Source of the DNA: Deltaproteobacteria bacterium CG03_land_8_20_14_0_80_45_14
Lineage (GTDB): Bacteria; Desulfobacterota; BSN033; UBA1163
Assembly (NCBI GenBank): GCA_002780715.1
Contig: PEUO01000117.1
Location: forward strand, 1-36,819
DNA length: 36,819 bases
Direction: 5' to 3'
Each line of letters begins with the position of its first letter. Position 1 is the stretch's first letter. The notes under the pieces were generated by a model, which saw only the letters and a program-made list of their open reading frames with translations, made no database searches and had not been told where the DNA came from. The position numbers and the translations under genes are program-made. Positions 24,101-33,443 of this stretch are shown here, piece by piece.

Positions 24101-26274
24101 TTGATATTGCTGATCTTCAACTGGTCCATTTAAGAAACGTACCGCCCACCCCTGCAAACTATGCACAGCGGAGTGGGCGGGCAGGCCGAAGGGGCGATCC
24201 AGCTCTTATTCTCACCTATTGTGCAGCCGGAAGCGGGCATGACCAGTACTTCTTCCGTCATCGCCAGGAGATGATATCGGGTGTGGTTCGTCCTCCGCGG
24301 ATCGATTTAGGTAGCGAAGATCTGATCAAAGCCCATATTCATGCTCTTTGGCTCTCCAAGGTCCGATTTTCCCTTGGCGACTCCATAACCGATATCCTGG
24401 AAGTGAGCTTAGATACTTACCCTTTAAAAGAAAACACTCTTGCACAGATTCATCTTTCAGAAGCAAGGCTGAGAGAATGTTACGAAGAGGCAGAGCACAT
24501 CCTTAATACCTGCGGGGCGGATTTATATGTAACAGGTTGGTACTCGAAGGAATGGTTGGAAAGTGTGCTTAAGAGGGCTCCAGATGAATTCAATGAAGCC
24601 TTCGAGCGATGGCGTGAACTCTACCGGTCTGCCGATCAACAATGGCAGGAGGCAAATGAAGTTCTGAGGCACCCTGTTAGGGACAGAAGCCAGCGCGTCA
24701 AGGCTGAGATTCAAAGAAGAGAAGCAGAACGGCAGAAGAATCTCCTTTGCAATCTCGGAACAACCCGTGAAGAATCTGATTTCTATCCTTATCGGTATCT
24801 TGCGAGTGAAGGATTTTTACCAGGTTATAACTTTCCCCGTTTGCCTATCCGTGCTTTCATTCCAAGGAAAGATGGAGAATTTATCAGCCGGCCTCGTTTC
24901 CTCGGTATTACGGAATTCGGCCCCAAGAATATTGTTTACCATGAGGGTGCGAAGTATGAGGCTGGAAGGCTCATCGTACCCCCTGGTGGTCTTTCGTCAA
25001 GACGGGTTCAAGGGAAATTATGCAAAGTCTGCGGATATTTTCAGAAGGAAGCGACTGTGGACCTCTGCGAGAATTGCAACACTCGTCTCGATGCAACGAC
25101 CAGTGAAGTCCTGCCCCTTCTCGAATTATCCAATGTCAAGACATGGCGGAGAGAACGTATCACCTCTGATGAAGAGGAGCGCCGCCGTTTCGGTTATGAG
25201 GTAACCACCCATTTTCGTTTTGCTCCTTCTCCGGGAGGTCAAAAGCGAATCCTTGAAGCAATGGTTCAAGATGAAAACAATGCACCACTGATTCGAATGG
25301 TCTTTGCGCCAACTGCTGAACTTTATCGTGTCAATCACGGATGGCGAAACAGAAGAGAAAAAGGGTTTCTTATTGATATTGAAGAGGGTAACTGGCTGAA
25401 AGGGTCTGACATGGATGAAGAGGATTCTGGCCCAGAGTCCTCAAAGCATCCTGAAATCGTCCAGCTCTTTGTCCGTGATTCTCATAATCTTTTTCTTCTC
25501 TATCCACTCGAACCTACACTCGCACAAAATGAGGATCTTCAGGCAACTCTCCAGTATTGCCTGCAGAGGGGGATAGAGCAAGTTTTTCAGATCGAAGAGT
25601 CTGAGCTTGCTTCAGAGCGAATTGGCTCAGGTTCAAATAGAGCAATCCTTTTCTGGGAAGCCTCCGAGGGAGGGGTGGGCGTCTTAAGAAGGCTGATCGA
25701 GGAACGGGATGCCCTCTCTAAGATTGCTATGGCTGCCCTGGAACGTTGCCATTTCAATCCGGAAACCCTGGACGATCTAAAATCGGATTGTTTCCGGGCC
25801 TGCTATGAATGTTTGCTCTCCTATGGCAATCAGCGGGACTATCCCAGGTTAAACAGACATATTGTTAGAGATCTCCTTGTCAAGCTTTCGAAAGGATCTG
25901 TTCTTTCCCGGAAAGCTGGCCGAGATTACGAGGATCATTATCGTTGGCTTCGTTCGCTAACAGATAGCCGGTCTGAACTTGAACGAAAATTCATCGATCA
26001 TCTTTACCAAACCAAACGCAGATTGCCCGATGAAGGACAAAAATTCTTAAAAGATTATTACAGCAATCCCGATTTCTTCTACGAACCCAATGTTTGCATC
26101 TTTTGTGATGGCTCTGTCCATGATGAGCCAACACAAAAGGAAAAGGATCGTATAACAAGGCAAGAATTAAAAGAGCTTGGTTATCGAGTCATTGTCATTC
26201 GCTACGATCAGGATCTTGCAGAGCAGATTCGCCGATACCCTGACGTTTTTGGTGAAGAAAAGGCCACCAAATGA
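21187..26274 (+). CDS. Giant DEAD/DEAH helicase with DUF1998 region and C-terminal nuclease-like domain
   Basis: The product is 1695 residues. The N-terminal ATPase has Walker A SGTGSGKT (109-116), DELH (231-234) with the DELHTYRGRQGADVGLLIRR signature of Lhr/YprA-like helicases, and SAT (266-268). CxxC pairs FCRVCG and LCLNCG follow, then the second ATPase lobe with CSPTMELGIDIADL and QRSGRAGRRGD. Further on are a four-Cys knuckle (LCKVCGYF...LCENCN) and the DUF1998/MZB region (CFRACYECLLSYGNQRDY). The last 100 residues look like a Vsr/DUF559-type nuclease: SELERKFIDHL (near 1596), PDFFYEP (D1629), IFCDGSVHD (D1641, H1645) and ELGYRVIVIRYDQDL. It recalls DrmA+DrmB of DISARM or DruE of Druantia in one chain. 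It probably translocates on and cuts foreign DNA. Its stop overlaps the next ATG (ATGA). Confidence 0.88.
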   Translation: MSIFDLRQSVIDEYSKYVQSFLSIADDRIRAFIEESLLKNQALWPDALLQLNPSYEMASTVKDLVIEGKLHPLCADIFCADGGDPIRLYLHQQEAIEKALNHKHFIVTSGTGSGKTLTYFVPIFDAILRTNPEEAKTRAIIVYPMNALVNSQEEALRRLLTQYKNLTGKECPIRFSKYTGQEREQEKHNIQKNPPHILLTNYVMLELMLIRPEEHNFVDRSTADLQFLVIDELHTYRGRQGADVGLLIRRLRERSGNQNLQCIGTSATMVAGKTTSKKERQEGVAQFASKIFGVAIEPDSIIEESLKRITSNPDIPSAEILHSTLDSPVPQTVEEMINNPLTAWIELTFGIEEEPDGQLRRKPPVSLLEGAQKLSELTGIEVQHCQERLRESFLLGSQLKMADGSSPFAFKLHQFVGQGRTVYATLQPRSKRFLTLEGQYFAPEQKEEHILYPLLFCRVCGQDYYVVARDVESGRFLPLDPQSEQSSAAGFTRGYFMLSPEGNGSDWSEEHLPPEWYGQNGKVKRDYRQHVPVSTWVFPDGTLKTEPDAEAAKGWYQPTPFMLCLNCGEFYTRRDRLDFRKIAGLSSEGRSTSTTVLSISALQHVEEGGIKEGARKILSFTDNRQDASLQAGHFNDFVQISILRAAILIALKMHRQLRFDNAAQNVVESIGLSLSGVAKNKDLREDTTQGREVWNTFRDLVEYRLFEDLRRGWRVVQPNLEQCGLLCIEYRGLEELCKDDKNWDSLPPFKILSPKTRKEILTPVLDHFRKKLAISTGCLKEQYQQQLRKRALEQINERWSFDEKEMLHTALRFLPPGQPTRPIEGLSLGENSLIGRYLRRTLAISESYPSFIQKLTDLLSSHGLMKKDSERGVSFIQLDGTCLLWNKCMTGLPPSDPIYTRRVQSEAYLETERKANEYFRNFYKGGAATLRDIEGREHTAQITYESRQEREQRFRDGDLACLFCSPTMELGIDIADLQLVHLRNVPPTPANYAQRSGRAGRRGDPALILTYCAAGSGHDQYFFRHRQEMISGVVRPPRIDLGSEDLIKAHIHALWLSKVRFSLGDSITDILEVSLDTYPLKENTLAQIHLSEARLRECYEEAEHILNTCGADLYVTGWYSKEWLESVLKRAPDEFNEAFERWRELYRSADQQWQEANEVLRHPVRDRSQRVKAEIQRREAERQKNLLCNLGTTREESDFYPYRYLASEGFLPGYNFPRLPIRAFIPRKDGEFISRPRFLGITEFGPKNIVYHEGAKYEAGRLIVPPGGLSSRRVQGKLCKVCGYFQKEATVDLCENCNTRLDATTSEVLPLLELSNVKTWRRERITSDEEERRRFGYEVTTHFRFAPSPGGQKRILEAMVQDENNAPLIRMVFAPTAELYRVNHGWRNRREKGFLIDIEEGNWLKGSDMDEEDSGPESSKHPEIVQLFVRDSHNLFLLYPLEPTLAQNEDLQATLQYCLQRGIEQVFQIEESELASERIGSGSNRAILFWEASEGGVGVLRRLIEERDALSKIAMAALERCHFNPETLDDLKSDCFRACYECLLSYGNQRDYPRLNRHIVRDLLVKLSKGSVLSRKAGRDYEDHYRWLRSLTDSRSELERKFIDHLYQTKRRLPDEGQKFLKDYYSNPDFFYEPNVCIFCDGSVHDEPTQKEKDRITRQELKELGYRVIVIRYDQDLAEQIRRYPDVFGEEKATK

Positions 26275-29108
26275 ATGGTTTATCCATTGGCTCCATCGTT
26301 CGTTGCCGTAACCGTGAATGGATCATCCTCCCATCCCCAGATGAAAACCTGCTATTACTCCGTCCACTGACAGGAAGTGATAGAGAAGTTTGCGGGATTT
26401 ACAGACCCCTTGCCAACCTGGGCTTCGACAGGATCGAATCAGCCACTTTTCCATTGCCTAAATCAGAGGATTCGAGTGACTCTGTAAGCACAGAGCTTCT
26501 CTGGAATGCTGCCCGTCTATCTCTAAGAGATGGCGCAGGGCCCTTCCGTTCCTTGGGTCGTGTTTCTGTTCGCCCCCGTCCATACCAATTTGTTCCTCTC
26601 TTGATGGCTTTACGGCTTCAGCCAATACGCCTTCTCGTTGCCGATGATGTGGGTATAGGGAAAACCATTGAGGCATTGCTGATTGTAAGTGAACTTCTTG
26701 ACCGGGGCGAAATCCAGCGTCTCTGTGTTCTCTGTCCTCCTTATCTTTGTGACCAATGGAAAAAAGAACTTTCCGAAAAGTTCCACATTGATGCAGTTGT
26801 CATTCGCTCAGGAACTGTAAGTAATTTGGAACGCAATCTTCCTTCGGGCGATCACAGTATTTTCGGCTACTATCCTTACATCGTGGTCAGCATTGATTAT
26901 GCTAAATCAGAAAGCCACCGTCCAAATTTTCTGCTTTACTGTCCCGAATTTGTCATCGTGGATGAAGCACATGGCGCTGCCGAGCCATCGGGAAAAGCTC
27001 GTTTCCAGCAACAACGCCATGAGCTCCTCCATAAGGTCGCCAAAGATCCAAACCGTCACCTGATTCTACTCACGGCTACCCCCCACAGCGGGGTTGAAGC
27101 ATCCTTTCTTTCCCTTCTTGGTCTTATACAGCCTGATTTTTCACATTTGAATCTTCAGCGCTTGTCTGAAGGGGAGAGAGATTCCTTAGCGCGCTATTTT
27201 GTTCAGCGTAGAAGAGCAGACATTCTTAATTGGCTTGGTGAAGAAACTCCTTTCCCTGACCGTGATCCTTCCGAAGAGACCTATGATTTATCTCCTCCAT
27301 ACCGTGAACTATTTGAGCGTGTCTACAAATTCAGCCGGGAATTAGTTCAGACCGGCGAAACACTTTCAGGTTGGAAAAAACGCATACGTTACTGGACAGC
27401 CCTCGCATTGCTTCGGTGTGTCATGTCGAGTCCGGCGGCTGCTTTCTCTGCCCTTCGGAAAAGAGAAAGAGGGATTCTGATCGACGAGGAAATCACCGAC
27501 GAGTCATACTCTCCATATGTCTACGATCCCACCGATCAAGAGACCCTGGACGTTCAACCAGGCCATATCCTGGATGAAGGTGAGAGCGATTTGAGCGAAG
27601 GGGACCGCAAACGTCTCCGTGAATTCGGGCGACTGGCTGAACAAATCCGCAGCGGAGAAAATGATCTCAAGGTTAAAAAATGCTGTGAAATCATCCGTAA
27701 CCTCTTACGCGAAGGCTATCGGCCAATTGTCTGGTGCCGTTACATCGCTACAAGCGATTATGTAGCCGATGAGTTACAGCGCCGCCTTGGAAAGGAATTC
27801 CCGGATCTGCGAGTCATCTCTGTTACAGGTAAAGACTCTGAAGATGAGCGCCGTTCCCGCGTGGAAGAATTATCCCTTCATCCTCGCCATGTTCTCGTGG
27901 CTACCGATTGCCTGAGCGAAGGCATCAACCTTCAAGAGTCATTCACCGCCGCTCTTCATTACGACCTTCCCTGGAACCCCAACCGCCTTGAGCAGCGCGA
28001 AGGAAGGGTTGACCGTTTTGGTCAATTTTCAAAAAAAGTTAAAACGGTCCTGTTCTATGGTCGTGATAATCCAGTGGATGGCGCTGTCCTGGATGTCCTA
28101 TTGAGAAAAGCTAAAGAGATTCACCATGACCTGGGCATAACGGTTCCTGTACCCACGGATAGCGAAACGATCATGGAGGCTGTATTGAAGACCCTCTTCT
28201 TTCGGGCTCCCCAGGTGCAGCAACTTAACCTTTTTACTGAACCAATTGTCCAGGATGTCCACCGCCGATGGGAGGAAGTTGCCGCCCGCGAAAAAGAAAG
28301 CCGCACACGCTTTGCCCAACGGGCAATCAAACCCGATGAAGTAGATCGTGAACTTAGAGAGAGCGACTCTGTGTTAGGCGATCCCGGAGCAGTTAAAGAT
28401 TTTGTCCTGAACACCTGTCAGCGCCTCGGAGTTACGGTACAGTCAAAATCAAAAGGGGTATTTACGATTCTCACACTGGATCGATTTCCTGATATGGTTC
28501 GAACTGTTCTTCCTGCTAAGAATGAGTGGAGAGTTACCTTTACGACCCCCGCGCCTGAGAATGTGACTTATTTGGGGCGCAATCATCCATTTGTTACGAC
28601 ACTGGCCCAATACCTGCTTGAGGAGGCTCTCACCTTTGGAGAGAAAGCCCATGCAGCCCGATGTGGCGCTATTCGCACCCAGAGGGTAGATCGGCGAACG
28701 GTTATGTTCCTCTTGAGACTCCGCTCCACTCTCGAAGAACCAGACAAGAGGCCATTACTAGCAGAAGAAGTTCTTGTTTGTGGATTGCGAGGATCCCCCC
28801 CTGACAAGTTAGAACGGGTTCCCGATCACGAGGTCCTCGAACTGCTTCAGAGGGCCAAACCCGATGCCAATATCTCCATCCAAGAGCGGCAAGAAGTCCT
28901 GAGGGAGGTTCTGGGATGGTGGTCTGATCTCCAATCTTTTCTCCAATCCATCATCCAGGAGAGGGCTAAAAACCTCTATGAAAGTCATCGTCGTATTCGT
29001 TCAGCGGCTCATATTGCCCGTCGTGGACTATCAGTTCAACCGCACTTTCCTCCTGATCTCCTTGGTACCCTCGTGCTATTGCCTGTGCCGAAGGGAGTAA
29101 TCAGATGA
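26271..29108 (+). CDS. SNF2-type helicase (DrmD-like)
   Basis: The product is 945 residues. An N-terminal accessory region precedes Walker A (VADDVGIGKTIEALLI, 125-132), then VLCPPYLCDQWKKEL, DEAH (VIVDEAHGAAE) and the LTATPHSG motif. The second lobe has PIVWCRYIATSDYVADEL, VLVATDCLSEGINLQ and NPNRLEQREGRVDRFGQ, the arginine-finger motif VI. The C-terminal 300 residues are helical without a nuclease motif that I can see. This layout matches the DrmD helicase of class 1 DISARM. Both ends overlap the neighbouring genes by ATGA, so the three proteins are made together. It is probably a DNA translocase of the defence complex. Confidence 0.9.
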   Translation: MNGLSIGSIVRCRNREWIILPSPDENLLLLRPLTGSDREVCGIYRPLANLGFDRIESATFPLPKSEDSSDSVSTELLWNAARLSLRDGAGPFRSLGRVSVRPRPYQFVPLLMALRLQPIRLLVADDVGIGKTIEALLIVSELLDRGEIQRLCVLCPPYLCDQWKKELSEKFHIDAVVIRSGTVSNLERNLPSGDHSIFGYYPYIVVSIDYAKSESHRPNFLLYCPEFVIVDEAHGAAEPSGKARFQQQRHELLHKVAKDPNRHLILLTATPHSGVEASFLSLLGLIQPDFSHLNLQRLSEGERDSLARYFVQRRRADILNWLGEETPFPDRDPSEETYDLSPPYRELFERVYKFSRELVQTGETLSGWKKRIRYWTALALLRCVMSSPAAAFSALRKRERGILIDEEITDESYSPYVYDPTDQETLDVQPGHILDEGESDLSEGDRKRLREFGRLAEQIRSGENDLKVKKCCEIIRNLLREGYRPIVWCRYIATSDYVADELQRRLGKEFPDLRVISVTGKDSEDERRSRVEELSLHPRHVLVATDCLSEGINLQESFTAALHYDLPWNPNRLEQREGRVDRFGQFSKKVKTVLFYGRDNPVDGAVLDVLLRKAKEIHHDLGITVPVPTDSETIMEAVLKTLFFRAPQVQQLNLFTEPIVQDVHRRWEEVAAREKESRTRFAQRAIKPDEVDRELRESDSVLGDPGAVKDFVLNTCQRLGVTVQSKSKGVFTILTLDRFPDMVRTVLPAKNEWRVTFTTPAPENVTYLGRNHPFVTTLAQYLLEEALTFGEKAHAARCGAIRTQRVDRRTVMFLLRLRSTLEEPDKRPLLAEEVLVCGLRGSPPDKLERVPDHEVLELLQRAKPDANISIQERQEVLREVLGWWSDLQSFLQSIIQERAKNLYESHRRIRSAAHIARRGLSVQPHFPPDLLGTLVLLPVPKGVIR

Positions 29109-32100
29109 CCACACGGTTTCCATGCTTGAATATTGAGGGTGGTCTATTTGCTGGGGATTTAATTGACCAGATCGGCGATGGAACTGTACAGGGACAAAAA
29201 CCTGCTGACTTTAAGCTTTCTCCTCGAACTTATCTCACTGACGAAATCGCTGCTGCTTGGACGGATGCCCGTTCTTTCTGGACCGCTTTTCAGCATCGTC
29301 TGGAACGTCTGCCCCAGGAGGACACTGCAACGAGTATTACTCGCGACCAGTGGATGATTCCTCTTCTGAGCCTCCTTGGCTACGAGCTTACCTATGCTTC
29401 CCGGGCCGCTGAAGTAGATGGACAGACATACGCCATCTCCCATAGAGCCGGTCAGGATGAAAATTCGCCTCCGGTCCACATTGTCGGTTGCCGCCAGTCC
29501 CTTGACCGTCGGCCTGAATCGGGGAGACCCCGCCTAGCTCCCCACTCCCTTCTTCAGGAATATATCAACCGCACCGAGCATCTCTGGGGGATTGCCACCA
29601 ATGGTTATACACTGCGGCTCCTCAGAGATTCACAACTCATACGCCGCCAGGCTTATATTGAATTCGATCTCAAACAGACGATGGAGAGCGAAAAGTTTGC
29701 TGACTTCGCCCTTCTTTACCGTCTGGTTCATCGTACCCGTCTACCTTGCGGCGTTGAGGACGCATCTGAATGTTTATTGGAACGATACCACTCAATAACC
29801 ATCGAACAGGGTGGCCGTGTCAGGGATCATTTAAGGGACGGTGTCGAAGAGGCGCTGAAAATCCTTGCAAACGGACTTCTTCATCATCCAAAAAACCAAC
29901 ATCTACGTGAGAGGTCCAAAAACGGAGAACTGAATCCTTATTCCTCCTATCAACAACTTCTACGCCTCATTTACCGGTTCCTCTTTCTGATGGTAGCAGA
30001 GGAGCGGAATCTCATCACCGAAAATCAGGCTTACCGCGATCACTACAGTATCAGCCGACTGCGTTACTTCTCGGAACTCAGGCCTGCCTATTCAGATCAC
30101 GAAGACCTATGGATTGGTTTGCAAACCACTTTCCGTCTCTTTCAAGATGAGGAATTAGGTAAGATGCTTGGAGTGCCACCTCTTAACGGTGATCTCTTCA
30201 ATACTGCTCAAACTCCCGATCTTCAAGGCCTATCGATTACGAATCGTGAATTCCTGACTGCCATATGGGATCTCTCAATGTACCGTGAAAACGAACGAAC
30301 ACCATGGCGCCGGATCAACTATGCTGCCCTCGATGTGGAGGAACTTGGAAGCGTCTATGAAAGTCTTCTCGATTTCCAGCCTGTTTTCACAGAGCGAGAT
30401 GGGAAACCTACCTTCGAACTCGCCTATGGGATGGAACGCAAATCGACGGGTTCCTACTACACTCCACCCGAACTGGTAAACGAACTTATCAAAAGTGCGC
30501 TTGTGCCTGTCCTTGAAGAACGTCTAAAAGAGGTAAAAACTCCTCAGGAGAAAGAAAAATCAATTCTAAATCTTAAGGTGTGTGATCCCGCTTCAGGGAG
30601 CGGGCATTTTCTCCTGGCAGCGGCAAGAAGGCTTGGAAGAGAACTTGCGAAGATTCGAACCGGTGACGATGAACCTGCCCCCGAACAAATGCGCCTTGCT
30701 ATAAGGGATGCCATTACTCACTGCATCTATGCTGTGGACAAAAATCCTTTGGCAGTTGACCTGTGCAAAGTTGCCCTGTGGATGGAGGGTCATGCCAAAG
30801 GGAAACCCCTCACCTTTCTGGACCATCGAATCCGCTGCGGGGATTCCTTGATTGGAGTGCTGGACCTTAAAGTCTTGGAACAGGGGATACCCGATGAAGC
30901 TTTGGATCCAGTGACTGGTGATGATAAACAAGTGGCTCGGTCATTAAAAAAGCAAAACCGTTCCGAGCGTGAAGGACAGCGTTCACTACCTTTTGAAGCG
31001 AAAAAAGAAATCACGAGCCTGCTTGACGCTTATCAACCTCTACGTGAACTACCCGATGACACCCCTGAGCAAATCCGAAGGAAAGTCGAAGCCTATCAAA
31101 AAATCCAGAGCCATGGTTCAAAATGGTGGCATGACAACACTGCTTGTCACCTTTGGACAGCAGCCTTTTTTGCTGAACTCACCCAAGAAAACAACAAAAA
31201 TAATCGAATTCCTACTACCGAAACCTTGCGCCGTTATCTTGAGACACATGCCATTGATGGCAGACAGATTGGCAATGCTTGGGCTCTTGCCCAGAAACAT
31301 CATTTATTCCATTGGCCACTTGAGTTTCCGGATGTATTTGCTTCTGCTACTCCCTCTCCCTTGATGGGACAGAAGTCTCCTCCTTCCACTTCCCGCTCGA
31401 CAGGGGATTCCCTTTTTCTTCCCTCCCCCTTGATGGGGGAGGGTGCGGGTGGGGGTGTAGGAGGCTTCGACGTTGTCCTCGGAAATCCCCCATGGGAGCG
31501 GATCAAATTGCAGGAGCAGGAATTTTTTGCATCCAGAGACCCTGAAATTGCACGCGTACCAAACAAAGCAGCTCGGGAGCGCTTGATCCGGCAATTGCCA
31601 GACCAGAATCCAAGTCTCTGGCACGAATTCAAAGATGCGAAGCATTCTGCTGAGGCACAGAGCAAGTTTATGCGACATTCTGGCCGCTACCCTCTAACTG
31701 CCCGAGGTGACATCAACACCTATGCCGTCTTTGCCGAATTAGCCCGAAACCTAATTAATCCTAAGGGGCGAGTGGGAATCATTGTACCCACTGGAATAGC
31801 CACGGATGATACATGCAAACATTTCTTCGGAGACCTGGTTGAAAAGAATAACCTGTTGAGCCTATTCGACTTTGAAAATAGGGATGCGCTTTTTCCCTCA
31901 GTACATCGGTCCTATAAATTCTGTCTTTTCACCCTGAAGGGGAAAACAGACAAAGTCATGCAACTTTCAGAGTTTGTCTTCTTCGCCACTCGTGCTGAAC
32001 AAATAAAAGAAGGAATTCGTCGGTTCACCCTTTCTGCTGAAGATTTCAGGCTTATTAATCCTAACACTCGTACGTGCCCGGTTTTTCGCACGAAGGCAGA

Positions 32101-33181
32101 TGCAGAACTGACAAAAAAGATATACAACAGAGTTCCTGTTTTGGTTAATGAAGTAGAGAACAATAATGCATGGCATATTGACTTCAGACGAGTTTTCGAT
32201 ATGAATAAAGTGGAGATTTTAAAAATCTGTAGTAGGGAACCTGCAAATAATGCCATCCCCATGTATGAAGCCAAGATGATATGGCAGTTCGATCACCGCT
32301 TTGGCACTTACGAAGGCCTCAGTAACCGTTCTAGCACACATTTGCCGACACCTAGACCTGATCAGTACTCAAGTTCATTTTTCGTTATGAAGCCATGGTA
32401 TTGGATTCCTACTGATGAAATGGCAAGCCGTCTCCCCAGTTGGGAGCGGAAGTGGCTGCTAGGCTTCCGCGATATCACGCACGCGGCAAATGAGCGTACG
32501 GCTATTTTCACCATCCTGCCCTTCGTAGGCACAGATTTTACAATTCGTCTTGCATTTCCCAAAGAAACTGCACGATGGATCTCCTGTATTATAGCCAATG
32601 CAAATTCCCTTACCTTTGATTACGTTTGTCGTCAATCGGTGGCTGGAACACATTTGGCTGATTACATAACTAAGCAACTCCCTACATTTCCACCAACCTT
32701 ATACACACCTATTGATTTAGAATTTATTGTTCCACGCGTATTGGAATTGGTCTATACAGCCTGGGATGTCAAACCATTTTCTGATGATGTATGGCGCGAA
32801 GCTGATGATGTGTTCAAGTCCGAGATTAAGAAACAATGGGAAACGAATCGTGTGGCTACCGGTGGGCACATATGGAATCCACCCGAATGGGCTGAAATCG
32901 CCGAAGATGGTATTCCGCTTCCACCTTTTAAATGGGATGAAACCCGCCGCGCCACCCTCCGGGCTCAACTGGACGCATATTATGCCAAACTTTATGGCCT
33001 TACCCGTAATGAACTTCGCTACATTCTCGATCCGAAGGAAGTATATGGCCCTGACTTCCCCGGCGAAACCTTCCGCGTCCTAAAAGAGAAGGAGGAGAAG
33101 CAGTACGGCGATTACCGCACCCGCCGTTTGGTATTACAGGCCTGGGATAGATTGGACGCCAATGGGAAAAGTCAAGGATAA
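29105..33181 (+). CDS. Large N6-adenine DNA methyltransferase (Eco57I/DrmMI-like)
   Basis: The product is 1358 residues. The N-terminal 300 residues form a type IIG-like accessory domain without a clear PD-(D/E)xK motif. Then come MERKSTGSYYTPPELV, SAM-binding motif I DPASGSGHFL (D494), and catalytic motif IV GNPPWE (N794). The region after about residue 1050 is the likely target-recognition domain. It probably marks host DNA so that the two helicases ignore it, as DrmMI does in DISARM. Oddly, residues about 749-786, directly before the catalytic motif, are encoded by an inserted genomic repeat (PSPLMG twice, then GEGAGGGVGG). The frame is kept. It is the last gene of the operon; a weak 5-bp inverted repeat follows the stop. 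Confidence 0.9.
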   Translation: MTTRFPCLNIEGGLFAGDLIDQIGDGTVQGQKPADFKLSPRTYLTDEIAAAWTDARSFWTAFQHRLERLPQEDTATSITRDQWMIPLLSLLGYELTYASRAAEVDGQTYAISHRAGQDENSPPVHIVGCRQSLDRRPESGRPRLAPHSLLQEYINRTEHLWGIATNGYTLRLLRDSQLIRRQAYIEFDLKQTMESEKFADFALLYRLVHRTRLPCGVEDASECLLERYHSITIEQGGRVRDHLRDGVEEALKILANGLLHHPKNQHLRERSKNGELNPYSSYQQLLRLIYRFLFLMVAEERNLITENQAYRDHYSISRLRYFSELRPAYSDHEDLWIGLQTTFRLFQDEELGKMLGVPPLNGDLFNTAQTPDLQGLSITNREFLTAIWDLSMYRENERTPWRRINYAALDVEELGSVYESLLDFQPVFTERDGKPTFELAYGMERKSTGSYYTPPELVNELIKSALVPVLEERLKEVKTPQEKEKSILNLKVCDPASGSGHFLLAAARRLGRELAKIRTGDDEPAPEQMRLAIRDAITHCIYAVDKNPLAVDLCKVALWMEGHAKGKPLTFLDHRIRCGDSLIGVLDLKVLEQGIPDEALDPVTGDDKQVARSLKKQNRSEREGQRSLPFEAKKEITSLLDAYQPLRELPDDTPEQIRRKVEAYQKIQSHGSKWWHDNTACHLWTAAFFAELTQENNKNNRIPTTETLRRYLETHAIDGRQIGNAWALAQKHHLFHWPLEFPDVFASATPSPLMGQKSPPSTSRSTGDSLFLPSPLMGEGAGGGVGGFDVVLGNPPWERIKLQEQEFFASRDPEIARVPNKAARERLIRQLPDQNPSLWHEFKDAKHSAEAQSKFMRHSGRYPLTARGDINTYAVFAELARNLINPKGRVGIIVPTGIATDDTCKHFFGDLVEKNNLLSLFDFENRDALFPSVHRSYKFCLFTLKGKTDKVMQLSEFVFFATRAEQIKEGIRRFTLSAEDFRLINPNTRTCPVFRTKADAELTKKIYNRVPVLVNEVENNNAWHIDFRRVFDMNKVEILKICSREPANNAIPMYEAKMIWQFDHRFGTYEGLSNRSSTHLPTPRPDQYSSSFFVMKPWYWIPTDEMASRLPSWERKWLLGFRDITHAANERTAIFTILPFVGTDFTIRLAFPKETARWISCIIANANSLTFDYVCRQSVAGTHLADYITKQLPTFPPTLYTPIDLEFIVPRVLELVYTAWDVKPFSDDVWREADDVFKSEIKKQWETNRVATGGHIWNPPEWAEIAEDGIPLPPFKWDETRRATLRAQLDAYYAKLYGLTRNELRYILDPKEVYGPDFPGETFRVLKEKEEKQYGDYRTRRLVLQAWDRLDANGKSQG
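31351..31459. repeat. Intergenic-type repeat inserted in frame in the methyltransferase
   Basis: Two 18-base near-identical direct repeats (31351-31368 and 31420-31437, 17/18 identical) of the form TCCCTCNCCCTTGATGGG lie 69 bases (23 codons) apart. The second continues into a CCCCC...GGGGGAGGG stem and a GGGTGCGGGTGGGGGTG tail. This is the style of dispersed non-coding repeats in many proteobacterial genomes and is unlike the surrounding coding sequence. Confidence 0.7.
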
Positions 33182-33256
33182 AGATTTGATGCGTGCTCTT
33201 TGATGGGCGACCCCAATTAATTTGGGAAAGGTTCACGATTCGGTGTCTAAAAAAGT

Positions 33257-33286
33257 TTGACAACGATTATGTAATTATTATATAAA
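33257..33286 (+). promoter_or_regulatory. Promoter of the three-gene unknown module
   Basis: TTGACA (33257-33262), an 18-base spacer and TATAAA (33281-33286), in the 262-base gap after the methyltransferase gene. The following leader (to 33443) is AT-rich with no other clear element. Confidence 0.6.
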
Positions 33287-33443
33287 TCTATAGTCAAATT
33301 AGAAAGGAAATCCAAACCAACAAATGATTTCAACGGGTTACGAATCTGCTTGAAGATTTTTTTAGTTTTTACTCCCCGTTGCAAGATGCTTGACAGATCA
33401 CCTATTAGGAAATTCATTTTGGATCAATAACTCCGAGACTGTT

